Program-made: the position numbers and the translations under genes
Notes under the pieces: model-generated
Database searches by the model: none
What the model saw: the letters and a program-made list of their open reading frames with translations, nothing else
Told to the model about the DNA's origin: nothing
NCBI GenBank assembly: GCA_011316305.1
Contig: SAUG01000118.1
Coordinates: forward strand, 124,001-188,000
Length of the DNA stretch: 64,000 nucleotides
From: Rusavskia elegans
Lineage: Eukaryota; Ascomycota; Lecanoromycetes; Teloschistales; Teloschistaceae
Direction: 5' to 3'
Part shown: one piece after another, positions 1-10,756 of the stretch
Numbering within the stretch: the first letter of the stretch is position 1
Layout of the letters: every line of letters starts with the position of its first letter

Positions 1-1031
1 CCCTTGGGTTTTCGAGATCCTGCAGGGTGCTGGCTCGAGGGCCCGACAAGGATTGTTGTCTTGACACCACTCCAAATCAGCTTTTGCCAATCAGTTCACC
101 AGTCAGCGTCTGAGATGCATGGATGTCGGTCGAGGTGCTCGCCTCGCGGGGAGCTGAAAGATCCGGACACTGAGACTGTAGTCTTATGCATTGGCAGGGC
201 ATCCGATTGGGCTGGCAGTCGTGGTTTCGAGTGCCCAATTCGCCAAGTCGAAGTGTCCGAACTTCTGCTCGCCGCGAGCTCGCACACGCGCTCTTCATGT
301 GGGCTCCCATGCCTTAGCGTGTGCCTCAGGTGCATACCCGAAGGCTCAGCCGCCCCGGAGACAATGCTTATTGTTACCTCCCAGGTGGTGAAACAGGTGG
401 CTGTTGCACTTCTAACCCATTTGTAACACACGAAACAACTGTAGCCTTGTCAAAATGCTCCGCTGCGGCAGCATCGACACCGTTCCGTCTCCTCTGTTAG
501 TGCTCGGGAGGGAAGCGGCTGAGGGCTGCGCCCGCTTCCGAATTTTCACCACCCAGGACCACCCGCAGTCCCAGAACGACTTCGGAGGTAGCAACGGTTG
601 TTCATGTGAGAGATGCTCTGACTTCACACCAACAAGTAAACGATCCAAAGCCCTCTACTTGGTTGGCCACTGGTGTGCCGTCTTCGAACGATACGGGCAG
701 AAGCATACGGTCGATGTTGACCGACGATGCACAACACCGCTTTCCTTTCAGCTGTTGGTCAGAATGGCCCCCAGCACCCACTTATAGTCCTTGGTCGCAT
801 CTGCCAAGGTTGCTCCAGCCCCGGGCCATTTGGCGGCAGTGTAGCGAGCTTCGAAAGGCTGGAAAGCCTCTGCAGCACACATGTAACAAGTGCATTATGC
901 CTCCAAATCGATGCTGCATGGTGGATATATATCGGGTGCCCTGCATCTCTGCGGTCCACTGTCCTGTTCTTGTTTCTCCCTTCCAGAGAGCCCTTAACAG
1001 CTTCTAGCTTGCCTCCTTTCTTGTTTGAATC
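1..1031. other. Intergenic, no gene seen; holds one short inverted-repeat element
   Basis: Several open frames cross this stretch but none resembles a known family, and the one at the left edge runs through the inverted-repeat element at 143-278, so none is called. The right part is the presumed promoter and 5' leader of the secreted protein gene that starts at 1032. Confidence 0.5.
143..278 (-). mobile_element. Short TIR element (MITE-like), copy A, 136 bp
   Basis: The ends are inverted repeats (CTCGCGGGGAGCTGAAAG on the left, TTCTGCTCGCCGCGAG on the right). The element is flanked on both sides by the 5-bp direct repeat CTCGC (138-142 and 279-283). Its reverse complement aligns along its whole length with the elements at 60585 and 63108, sharing the internal blocks CGGACACTTCGACTTG and CTGCCAATGCAT. 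It has no coding capacity. A perfect 5-bp target duplication in every copy supports transposition rather than chance similarity. The superfamily is not assigned. Confidence 0.85.
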
Positions 1032-3266
1032 ATGTTCTCATTTTGTATGGGTCTGACCGTTTTCCTATCGGGTCTTATCTCTTTCAGTCACTGTTCATCG
1101 TTCCCCATTCGAAAAGATCATCGGCGCTCTGCACACGATGGCCTTGTTCACTCGCCAAAATATCACCGCGAATTGAAGGCTGCACGAGCCGAGTCACAGA
1201 TCGGCAAGCGAGATATAGGTCAGGGATTGCGGTGCGACCATGAGTTGCATTATGTTGATGGCAAGTATCTATAATAGCTGCTGCAAGTTGGGGGGTGGCT
1301 AACCTTCGGTCCAAAGCAGATATGTACGGGGAGGAAGACAAACGTCTCGCTGCGAAAGTTTACCTGACGACGAAACTTCCAGCTTTAGTACTGGAGGACG
1401 TTGATCATCATCTCAGCGAGGTCACCTGCTCCGAGTCGTTCGTCACCCTGAGCTTTGCCACTGCCTCAGCAAAACGAACAGCAATGCAGGACTTGGCTCT
1501 TCAAGACAAATTTTACTTGATCACGTCCCATAGTACTTGCAATAAGGATGGAGAACGAACCGCCTATCTGTAAGCTCACGAATGACCATTCGATACAACC
1601 AAAAACTGTCAAGCTGATTGATCCAGTGTCTTTGCTATTTCAGATAAAAGTAAACCAGACCTCGATCTCGTACTTTCTGTATCACGTATGCCATGGAAGA
1701 AGTCGATCCAAACCATCAGGGTTGACTTTGCAAAGTCCGAGGAAAGCTATCGTAACCCACGACAAGGTGTACTCGGCAAACGTCAAGCACTGTCATCCTC
1801 TGAAGCAGGCGTAGTCGTGGCCACAGCAACAACCTCATCCACAGTCCCTATTGCTTTTCCTGCGCCGCCAACAACAACTCCTACCGCAACAAGTGCCCAT
1901 CAAGACTTAAGCTTCAGCTATATTGATACACCACTATTACCGCCGGCTTTCCCAGGAGGGGACAGTGTCACTCTCAACGCTCCAATCCCGTACGCATCTC
2001 TCAATACCGTTTGGAGCTGAGTACTGATGCTAGGCTTTAGCAACCCCGGGGTCAGCTTCGAGTGCAAGAACTGCACCGTCACAGGAACAATAGACATACT
2101 GCAAGGCTCAGTATCAGGCAACTCCACCACCCCGGGTCCAGCCGATAATGCAGATGACGATTTCTCATGGGACAGTGGCAGCTTTACATTCGCCATGAGC
2201 GGCTTTTCGGCCCATATGGAGCTGGGCGCCACGGTTGAACCTTCCTTAGAATTGGTGACGTACAACGCACCCATGCCCTCCATCGCTCTTCCAGGCTTCA
2301 AGGTCAGCCCGAGATCGGAAACAAATGAGCGGAGTGAATTGCTGATCCCACCGAGTAGATACCTGGAATAGGTGCTGTTGGACCCATCTTCACGCCTGGA
2401 ATTGCCATCGGAACAGAGATCGGTACTCAGCTAGACTTCACCTACGGGTTCGACCTGACGGTGTGTATTTCTCCCTATCATAGCCCAAACAGGATCAGCT
2501 CAATGCTGTCCTCTTCCTCAAAAACTGCTAAGTCATCGATTTTCAGGTCCCAGATAATTCGTCCATCACCCTAGCTCTGGTCAATGCCGAGGATTCGACA
2601 ATCACCGGCTTGTAAGCTTCGAACCCATCTTCCCCAGTGATCCACCCAGCCAGCCACTAACCCACACCCTTAAGCCCCGACACCAAAATCACCGCGTTAC
2701 CCTTCACCAGCCGTGTCAACAACATCGCCCTCACCGTCAGCGCCGCATTCCGTCCCGAGCTCCTCCTCGGCGTGGAAGTCCTCACCAGGACTATCGGCGC
2801 CGGAATCTTCTTCAACCTCCCCACTGTCGCCGCCACAGTATCCCAAATCGCGCACGTGAACAGTAAATGCGAACCCGTTCCGCCAAACTCGACCTCCTCA
2901 ACCGTCAATGGCATCGTCGAAGACGTATTCGAAGGCTTGACGCATATCGAACCGTCGGTTGAATTCGATTTCGGGGTGCTCGCCCAAGCCGAACTCGCTA
3001 AGGATGTCGGTGTGGAGGCTATTTACACTGTTTTCAATACGAGTTATCCGTTGCCGACGGCTTGTTTGGAGTTCAATAGGGAGGATATGGCTTTGGCGGC
3101 TGTGACGCCGAAGATGGATGGGAAGGCGATTGCAGCGGGTTCGGATACGGGGGCGGCGGGTAAGGGAAGAGGGAATCCCTTGGAAGGACTTTCAAGCATG
3201 GTTGGGAGGTTGGATGTTTTGGTGGGGATGCTGCTGACTGTTGCCGTTTGGTTCATGAGTTTTTGA
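1032..3266 (+). CDS. Secreted, GPI-type DUF7029/DUF7223 protein, 7 exons
   Basis: The exons I derive are 1032-1260, 1320-1569, 1627-1989, 2041-2302, 2359-2460, 2547-2611 and 2675-3266, giving 620 codons plus stop with all phases agreeing. The N-terminus is a signal peptide (MFSFCMGLTVFLSGLIS). Residues ~75-180 match the fungal DUF7029 pattern (ALVLEDVDHHLSEVTC, CNKDGERTAYL). A Ser/Thr/Pro/Ala linker follows. From ~residue 260 the DUF7223 signature appears (SFECKNCTVTGTIDI, GAVGPIFTPGIAIG, TYGFDL, ALPFTSRVNNIAL). The C-terminus is a hydrophobic tail (LLTVAVWFMSF) after a small-residue stretch, as in GPI anchors. The first intron appears to be GC-AG. An in-frame TGA at 2018-2020 lies inside the fourth-exon-side intron 1990-2040, so the gene looks intact. 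Molecular function is unknown; a cell-surface or wall role is inferred. Confidence 0.8.
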
Positions 3267-4622
3267 GAGTAACATTTCGATTGGTCGTTGGTCGTTCTGC
3301 GTGTAGTTGTCTACGGCGTTTTGCCATGAATCCGCATCGGTTTAGTCCCATCTTTAAGACATGAACGTCCATGAATAATGCTCGATACCATTTGCTGCCT
3401 TCCAAGTTTACTTTCTTCCGATGTCGAACGGGAACAAGATGCTGGGATGGATGGGACGACCCCTTGTTCTGTGTAGCTTGATGACAAAGCCTCAGAGTCG
3501 ACTGCCATCATTTCGGTACGGCTGGAAAAGGGCAACCGACACCTCGACTTACTCCTTGCCATACCAAATTAATATACATAGGACATTCGTTTGTGTTTGG
3601 TTTGGTTGCCATGCGAACCTACTTATGGTTCCGTGAGCAAATCAATATTAGTGCACCAGCGTTGGGATAGACGGGAACTGATGCTCCAGTTCAATTAACT
3701 CAAATACAGTATCTGGATGGATTGGGGGGAGCCGTTTGGATACGGGTGTATCAATGACGCTGGACAAGGACGAGGTGATGAGGGTGAACAAGGGCTTCAC
3801 CGCCTGGCAGGTGGTTCTGGGAGCGTTGTTGGCGGCTCATCAATTTGGTTTGAGAAGACATAGACCGAGGAAGGAGAGTGATAAAGGTGCGTTTATATGG
3901 TGGAGCAAAGGTGATTGTATGAAGGATGTAATAGAATGAAAGTCATCAACCGCGCTGCAAACTTTTTGATGCAATCGTATAACCTCTTGACTGTGAAAAT
4001 CCTTTGCTGTATATGCAACGATTGTTGCCGCGCACCACGATTATGAAAATAAAAATTTGAAAACTCAATGACAACCCCCGACGAATATATAAAAAAAATA
4101 TGGCGGTTCAGTAAGCCGACAGTAGCTTTGGCCTAACAGTCAAGGCTACTCCCTCGGGAGAGAAGTTGCAGTGGTTCGATCCCCCTCAACGATGGGCAGT
4201 TGGTAGTATTTTCTACCCTCCCAAAGGGCACGCTCGGGGGGGCGAGGCTCCATTTCGAGTTTTTCTTTTGCCCGGCTCTTTTAACAGATGATCTGGTTGA
4301 TATTGTCAATTTGAGGATATGGGGACTGGGTGGGAAAAAGTGCTTTGGCCAGTGAATGAATCATAGGCGTTTTTCAACACAATCTTTTGACGATCTGTCT
4401 TTCAATAATGGAATCTCCTTGACTAGGACTTGGGATTGAGAATTGGAGACTCGACTGTGGCACCCTAATTATTGCTTGTGGGACAACCATGAACGCTGCG
4501 AACGTGTAATAGCGTCTTATAATGAAGATAGACGGGCTGAGAGACTCCCATTTCGCTCCTCTACACATTTTTGGGGACACAGAAGGGATATCGTACATCT
4601 ATCTTTTGTCTGCACTACTACT
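3267..4622. other. Intergenic, AT-rich; a tRNA-like (SINE-like) segment near 4115-4265
   Basis: No convincing gene is seen. A 67-codon open frame at 3736-3939 has no recognisable domain. Around 4128-4183 there is a pol III A-box-like string (TGGCCTAACAGTC) followed by a B-box (GGTTCGATCCC), and a T-rich stretch occurs near 4258-4280. The sequence does not fold into a normal tRNA cloverleaf because the anticodon stem region closes on itself. Confidence 0.4.
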
Positions 4623-5458
4623 TCACGTGCCCTTACTCACCCACCCCTCCACCGCTTTTCTGCCCTCCCTAATCGTCTCTTCGCTCCAATCGCCAACTTT
4701 CTCTCCTCTCAGCTTGATCTGTTTCCACCCTTCAATGGCCGCCCCTCGCACCCTCATATGATTCTCCGCGATCAGAGGAGCTCTCTCCTCGTAGGTCCAC
4801 ACGAGATCTGCGACATTCCGCGTTGTGAGGGGGAGGACAACCCATGCTGCTCCCACGCCGACCGCGAACGGTACTGTGGCCCTCAGCAGGATATTTCGAT
4901 TCCTCGTCAAGATGGATCCGGACATGGCGGCAACAAGTACATAGAGTGCTCCTGGCATGATCCGTTCATTGGATTCTCGTGGCGGGGCGAGAGAGGCGAT
5001 GGTTGAGGTGAAGGAGCGTTCTCGGGTGAGGACTGCGGACATGAGATTATTGAAGGATGACTCGACAGACGCGGAGTAGCCATGGATATTCAGTCGTGCG
5101 CGCCGTATTTGACTTGCCAGACGATCGGTAGGTGTGGGTGAGGAGGTTGTCGAAGGTTCAGGGGATTTTGATGGGGACTTTGATGGTGAAGGGGGAAGGT
5201 TGTCATAGATGGGTTTTCGTGCTAGCTACTGAGAGTCAATTTATACCACAAGCTGGCAGGACTGAGGACCAATTGCTTACAGCATGCTCGGGTGGGGATT
5301 CGGCATGGACGACTGTCGTCGGCCAGAGGAGGGTCGTGGCTGCGAACGCGGTGACGGCGGTGGGTACAATGGCACGCTTGGATCATGTCAGCCTGATCAC
5401 AAGTTTACAAAAAGGAGCGGAAGGTAGTTACCTGCCGTAACAATGGTCTGAAGGCCAT
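4623..5458 (-). CDS. MIC26: MICOS complex subunit MIC26/MIC27 (apolipoprotein O family)
   Basis: Three exons read on the minus strand (5432-5458, 5281-5376, 4623-5225) give 241 residues with consistent phase. The start MAFRPLLRQ is a short mitochondrial-type leader, followed by a small hydrophobic stretch and the conserved fungal block ARKPIYDNLPP. The middle carries two membrane segments (PGALYVLVAAMSGSIL and ATVPFAVGVGAAWVVLP) and then LVWTYEERAP, which is typical of fungal MIC26/27. Members of this family sit in the inner mitochondrial membrane and help form cristae junctions with cardiolipin. The first exon is only 27 nt long. Which of the two paralogue names is right cannot be settled from the sequence. 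Confidence 0.85.
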
Positions 5459-6037
5459 TATTAGCACTCAATTGACGGCCAACTGGACTGTCCCGAAGCT
5501 CTGTGACGTTCGACCAAGAAAAGGCGCTAGCCTCGATTGCAAAAGACAGAAAAATGCACGTAGCGCGCGTGTATTATATAGTGCCGAGGTGCTGCGTCAC
5601 AGGGTCCACCCAGACGGAGATCATCGATTACCCTGCCACCAAACCACCTGAATTGGGCACTCGCTTGTTCGAGCTGACGTTATTCTATCAACGTGAAAGA
5701 GCCTGAAAAGCACAAATCACTCACACAAGTCGAATAGCATGCTTCATCTCCTAGCCTATCTCTCGTCTTTCGGTGTCTCATCTCGTTCTTCTGCTAATAC
5801 GTTCTATGTGTACTTAATTCGCGATGGCGGCATTGATCTAGGAGATGCAGTAGTATGCAGGAGCAGGGTCCCTACATAAATGCCTCGACCGAATATATCT
5901 ATGGGAAACCAGCTTTAAATCTGGCTTCGTTCCCGGTATGTAGGCGTTCTTGTTCCATTCTCCCTTTCATCCAAGCAGTAATTTTCCTTGCTGAACATTT
6001 TTAACCGTCCATCACATTGTCTCTTATCTCACTGTTC
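5459..6037. other. Intergenic, divergent promoter region
   Basis: The region lies between the start of the MIC26-like gene on the minus strand and the small gene starting at 6038 on the plus strand, so it likely carries both promoters. The open frames within it have no recognisable domain. No repeat was noticed. Confidence 0.4.
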
Positions 6038-6411
6038 ATGTCGTCAGCTGCTGCTGGAGCCGTTGAGCCGGCTGTACCCTCAGTCCCTCCACCAGATGCG
6101 TCTCAGCAAGAGGTCCGAGCCTACCTCATCACGTTCTTCAAAAAGACCTGTGATGAACAAGCTGCGCTCGATATGGCCTCCAATTGCGATTTCGATGGGA
6201 ATCAGCTTTACGCAGCTTCAGCGAAACTTTTGAAGGAGTTCTGGCTCGATGCTGGGGAACAGATATATCACGACATCCACTTTTCTAAATACGGTCACGT
6301 AAGCTCGTTTCGACTCATGCGATGAAGATACATTCATTGAAGAACTACTTCGGTACCATCGATCCGCAGATGCCGGAGCCATCAGTAGACCCCGGTGAGG
6401 ACTCCTCATAG
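6038..6411 (+). CDS. Small protein of unknown function, two exons
   Basis: The first exon (6038-6298, 87 codons) reads MSSAAAGAVEPAVPSVPPPD and continues with QEVRAYLITFFKKTCDEQAA. A donor GTAAGC at 6299 and an acceptor CGCAG ending at 6369 define a 71-nt intron. The second exon (6370-6411) adds the acidic tail MPEPSVDPGEDSS, giving 100 residues. The protein is soluble-looking, with a Pro/Ala-rich N-terminus followed by a helical, moderately acidic part. I do not recognise the family. Reading on without splicing would give a 95-residue alternative ending at 6325. The intron model is favoured by its good donor site and preserved frame. Confidence 0.5.
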
Positions 6412-6741
6412 TCAATAGTTCTCGCCTGTTACTCGACGCATAACGTCATGGTCGAGACAGCACAGATATATCAACAACACTGCCACTGCTAAGGGAATAA
6501 ACATTCAATCTATCTGGGATAAGACTGCAGACAGTTTAGCATTGTGTGAGCCTTGTGCACTCTAGGCTAGAGAGCGGGTCACTGCGTCTAACCTTGAGCT
6601 CTATCACTCAACATTGTTTGCTTCTCCTTTTACCTATCCCTCATATGTGGATTATTCTGCCTCGTATGCCAACCTCATTATGTGTTTTCCACCTGTTTGC
6701 TAGATCAACCTGTCAAAGCTTGCTTACAACGTTCAAAGATT

Positions 6742-7680
6742 CTAACTTTCTACCTTTGTCACAAGATTGTTGAAAAGCTCGATAAACTCTTGACAATTAT
6801 CTACTTGGCACGGTGCCACGTAGCCGACGTCGTCTGATCTCGGATAGACGCGCGACCTTCGACATGGTTTGTGAAAGCCTGTATATGGGATTGTCCAAAT
6901 AGGCCCGCCTCCAAGGTCGCGATGGATTGTACGGTCAAGTGCAATCTCGGCCAGATTAGAAAGCTCCACCAACGGTGCCAATAACATCTGCAGAATTGCT
7001 CTCCCCTGTAGTGGTGTAACTGGGCGCGTCCTCCCAGTGATCTCGTCGACCTGTATACCCCTATAGACAAGCGTGCAAGGACAGTAGATGTTGACGGTAA
7101 TTCGATCTCTTTGCAGGCTTGCATCCCTCAATGTAGCAGCGACCCTACGCAGTACCGGCAAGTAATTTTTCGGTTGGGTGATGCTCGTTTGGAAGAGATC
7201 CATCTCCAGATCAACGAACCACTTTCTTATTCGATGAATTGCATCGCGGGCATGATATTTCCGCCGAGGAGTAGACCAGATATCCATCCCAGCGGGGTGT
7301 CGTAGAGGCCCAATGGATAGGTAATGGCGAATGGCAAAAGTGCTTGTTCGATAGAGCACCGATGTTGCCTCGGCTCGAATTCGTTTGCTGAGGTTTAGGA
7401 CCGGCATGCTGCTTATCTTGTAGCCTCGCGCCAATAGAGTGGATCTGAGGCATTCTCTGACTGTTATCTTGCCGCGGGTGATTGAACAAATAACGGCCAG
7501 TGGTGGGCTTGAGCTTTCCCATATCTGCTCCCGGATTTCCAGTGGGAGCTCATGGAAGCTTTTGACAGTCATCATGGGTTGAATTGTGATTGTGACGAGG
7601 AATTGGAGAACGAAGGGGACATAAGCTATGTATATGAAAGGACCCCATCTTTTCGATTGACTCATCAACATTGACATCAT
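6742..7680 (-). CDS. F-box/2EXR-like fungal protein
   Basis: The reading frame begins with an ATG pair at 7680 and runs about 312 codons; an in-frame extension to 7848 starts without ATG and is probably leader. A short hydrophobic stretch (IYIAYVPFVLQFLV) is followed by SFHELPLEIREQIWESS, the F-box/2EXR-like opening of a large fungal family (DUF7730-like). The next part (NLSKRIRAEATSVLYRTSTF) is also typical: a list of ancestors-to-locus helix then the 'F' strand. Proteins of this type are often substrate adaptors or of unknown role. An alternative start at MMTVKSFHELP would drop the hydrophobic segment. It faces the small gene at 6038 tail to tail. Confidence 0.6.
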   Translation of the reverse strand: MMSMLMSQSKRWGPFIYIAYVPFVLQFLVTITIQPMMTVKSFHELPLEIREQIWESSSPPLAVICSITRGKITVRECLRSTLLARGYKISSMPVLNLSKRIRAEATSVLYRTSTFAIRHYLSIGPLRHPAGMDIWSTPRRKYHARDAIHRIRKWFVDLEMDLFQTSITQPKNYLPVLRRVAATLRDASLQRDRITVNIYCPCTLVYRGIQVDEITGRTRPVTPLQGRAILQMLLAPLVELSNLAEIALDRTIHRDLGGGPIWTIPYTGFHKPCRRSRVYPRSDDVGYVAPCQVDNCQEFIELFNNLVTKVES

Positions 7681-8119
7681 CGTTCGTATTTCTGCTGCTG
7701 ATGGAAATAATTGAGATTCTCGACAAGAATTGAGATCTCCTTGGAAAGAAGAAACAGGAAACAAGTAACGTGCGTCATGCACGAGATCATCAACAAAATC
7801 AACCCCTGGACGACAATTTTCTCCTGGTGGTTGATGTATGCATTGCAAGTAGCAGAAAGCCCAGACCCTTAAGCCTCCATTGACCTCTGAACAGCGTAGA
7901 CAATGATTTGCTGGTGTGACATGAGATACTGAGATATTTTTAATCTTAGTTCGAAGCTTCTAACAGATCCAAGAGTCACATTTTTCCCGGGACGATATCT
8001 GAAATCTTGAAGCCGCTCAACACCCTTTTCCGGTAAAAAAGAGTAAAGAAATGAGAATCACTCTTCTTCTTCCGCTCCTTCTAGATGACAGGTTCGATTG
8101 CCTTTTTGTAATAAAGTTT

Positions 8120-9267
8120 TCAGACTCCAGCCTCAACAGGATTGACATTCAAATCCCAATTGATCTCTCCGTCGTCCCCATATCTTTCTTTCAACCATTC
8201 ATTCGTTTTCTTAAAGTGCCCGCAATCGAACTACGAGTTGATAAGCACAGTCAGCCGATCAACAATACTTTAAGGACACCTTGCTAGGATAGAAAACCTG
8301 AAGTAAACGGGAGCGGGAGACTTACGAATCCATTGGCCGCACTTAACGGGCTGGGATGCACACTCTGCAAAACGCAATGCTTCTGCTTGTTGATCTTGGA
8401 TACCCTTGTTCCCGCCGGTCTTCCCCAAGCCAGGAACACCACGCCTCGCGTCCGAACCTTGGCCACGGTATCAATCACCTTTTGCGTGAACTTCTCCCAT
8501 CCTTTGCCGGCATGGCTGTTCGCCTCGTGGGCGCGAACAGTCAGACAAGTATTGAGAAGTAAGACGCCGCGGTCTGCCCAAGGCGTCAAGAGACCGCCTC
8601 GATTTGGTGGAGGGTTGAAAGATGTGTAGTCTTTTTTCAGTGCGGTGTAGATGTTCTTGAGGGATGGAGGAGCGGGTGTAGGAGGACGAATGGAGAAGCA
8701 GAGACCGTGGGCTTGATTGATGTTGTGGTAAGGATCTTGACCGATGATAACGGCTTTGACTGTTGAAAGAGGTGTGTGACGGGACCTGCGAGGCGCCATG
8801 AGCTTTGGAAAATCTGACAGAGACAAAAGTAGTCTAGGGAAAGGGACGATATACCAGGAATATACATCTTCCATTGGCGGGAATATCGTCTTGCCACTGT
8901 CCTTCTCCTTCTTCAAGAACCTCTTGAGGTCCAGGAACTCCTTAGTCAATATCTCGTCTTTCAGTTGTGATAACCAGCTCTCATGCAGCGTCTCAATCTC
9001 CAGCTTCAGCAGTTCTTTCTGCTCCTCGTTTAGCTTTTCGAGCCATTTGCCCTTATCGAACTTGGGCGCTGCAATGGGTGGATCAGAAGGACTTGGATTG
9101 GTCAATGATGATAGAGGGCTCGTTTGCGTGGTCGCTCCATCAGATTTGGCCTCGGAAGCAGGTTGCTTGAAGAAAGATGTAATGCTAGCATTGGCTTTGG
9201 GTTTCTTCGCGGCACCGGCGGTCGTAGCAGCGACTTCGCCGGCCTTGCGCTTGAGTGGAGTAGTCAT
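8120..9267 (-). CDS. UNG1: Uracil-DNA glycosylase (family 1, UNG)
   Basis: The exons 8855-9267, 8326-8785 and 8120-8230 give 327 residues. The N-terminus is basic and nuclear-like (TTPLKRKAGE, AKKPKAN) with a PIP-like ITSFFKQP. The catalytic core has VIIGQDPYHN (water-activating Asp), GVLLLNTCLTVRAHEANSH and the HPSPLS loop that inserts into DNA. The last exon adds FDCGHFKKTNEWL and the UNG-type C-terminus. The enzyme excises uracil from DNA to start base-excision repair. The 69-nt intron 8786-8854 is a multiple of three and contains no stop. The frame stays open for ~47 codons upstream of the ATG without another ATG, and this extension is arginine-rich, so a mitochondrial isoform may start there. 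Confidence 0.93.
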
Positions 9268-9561
9268 TGCTCTAGCTGCGAATCTGTAGGAGGGTGGGAC
9301 AAAAGCTAAGGAACGCAATAAGATACGCAATGGTGTGGTATTTACTCCAGTACGACGTCGAGCCCGTCGCGTGGTTAGGCAGGCGCGTGGAAGAGAACGT
9401 GCACAAGTGGTAGTACGTCACGCGAAAGCGGATCTTCGATCTCGATAGCCGAGAAACCTTAATCCACTTTGGGAAAATGCAGGTGCAGGCAGTGCACGGA
9501 CCACTCATAACTCAAAGGACGTGTGTCTGGAAGGTTTTCATTTGAAACAAGCCGACAGAAG

Positions 9562-10756
9562 TTATTTCTTCGCGGCCTTCTCTTGCTGCTCCCGCATCGC
9601 TGCTCGAGCGCTCCTACTCCCTCCAAGCTTCGGCCCTTTGGGTTTGTCGTCAACCTTAGCCCCTGGACCCTTCTTCGCAGTTTGGGCTGCCTTCTGCCGA
9701 CGAGAAGATATGGCATCCATGAACTCTCGTCTAAATTGCTCGGCAATACGGTCGTCGGCCGCTTGGTCGTCGTGAGGCAGGTCCTCTTCTGGCTCATCGT
9801 ATATCTCCACTGTAGAAATATCAGTATAGCGGCTCTCGGGGTAGTAATTAATTGCGCAAGCCCTACGTCGGCTTTCCCTCATGACCTCTTCTACCAGCTT
9901 GTCTCTCTTGACATCATCACTATTCCTCCTCCTTCTCCCTCGCCATGGCTTGCCGTCCCTCCTCAGCCGCACCTTTCCAGTAGTTTCCTCAACTTCCGGT
10001 TCTCCACCCTCCAAACGTCTTTTCGCCGCTTCTGTCCGAGCGATGTTCTTCAACGTCGCATCAGCGCCGAGATCTATCTCATGGAGCTTCCCCAGAGCAG
10101 CTGGCTGCCTATGCTTGGCCAAATCGGCAGGGAGCCCATCAACCAAATCGTCGTCTGACAGGGTGCCGTTGAATGCAGTCACGGATTTTCCGAGACTTTG
10201 ACGACGTTTCGCGAGTTCCGAATCTATATAAGCCATCCTTACACCGTTAGATTATGTTCCTCTTACAAAGCATGGCGTCATTGGTTATTGCGTACATGTG
10301 CTTATCGACGTCGGCCACCTGACCTGTTTGAGGTGCAAAGCGATCTACTACAGTGAGGATCTTGTCGAGGCTAGCTTCTTTATCAAGAATTCCATCCCCG
10401 GCTATGGCTTCAACAGCGCTACTCTCCTGGACTGCCGTAGCATTCGTGAATTCTATGCCGGCACGTTTTCTTTGGGTGGCTCTGCGGCGCCTGAGTATGT
10501 CGGCAACTGATAGCGAAGAGTGATCATCATCGTCAATGGTCTCAAGTGGATGAGTAGGAGGTCCGGCAGGGGTGTGGTCGATTGATGGGAGATTTGGAGT
10601 ACTGTTGCTACTGCCTGGCGTTTCTGCGAGTGCGGCTTGATCGCTTTGAGGAGAATCTGCCCGTTTACGATAAAACCTTCGACGTTTGAAAGGTCTTGAA
10701 AGTTCATCGATGGTTGTCTCTGTATCCATGGCCTTGTCGTCCATATTGTCAGTCAT
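9562..10756 (-). CDS. TLS1: TLS1/Hep59 (C9orf78) family spliceosome-associated protein
   Basis: Two exons (10296-10756 and 9562-10237, intron 58 nt with a CTAAC branch site) encode 378 residues. After an acidic, Ser-rich N-terminus comes SLSVADILRRRRATQRKRAG. The conserved family block RFAPQTGQVADVDKHM is split by the intron and continues MAYIDSELAKRR, with the C-terminal YPESRYTDISTVEIYDEP. This is the Hep_59 domain. The fission yeast member Tls1 binds the spliceosomal helicase Brr2 and affects splicing of telomere and silencing factors. The C-terminus is basic and low-complexity. It is head-to-tail upstream of the uracil-DNA glycosylase gene and shares a 659-bp divergent intergenic region with the gene at 11416. 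Confidence 0.88.

Noticed and set aside
4..426. 140-codon frame at the left edge as a gene
   Set aside because: It runs through the short inverted-repeat element and has no recognisable domain.
2018..2020. Nonsense codon in the DUF7223 part of the secreted protein gene
   Set aside because: A 51-nt intron (1990-2040) with GT donor, CTGAT branch and TTTAG acceptor removes it in phase, and the total model is a multiple of three.
4115..4200. A tRNA gene suggested by GGTTCGATCC
   Set aside because: The anticodon and acceptor stems cannot be formed, so a functional tRNA is not supported; kept only as a SINE-like observation.
7681..7848. N-terminal extension of the F-box-like protein
   Set aside because: It begins without ATG and is not typical of the family; the ATG at 7680 is preferred.
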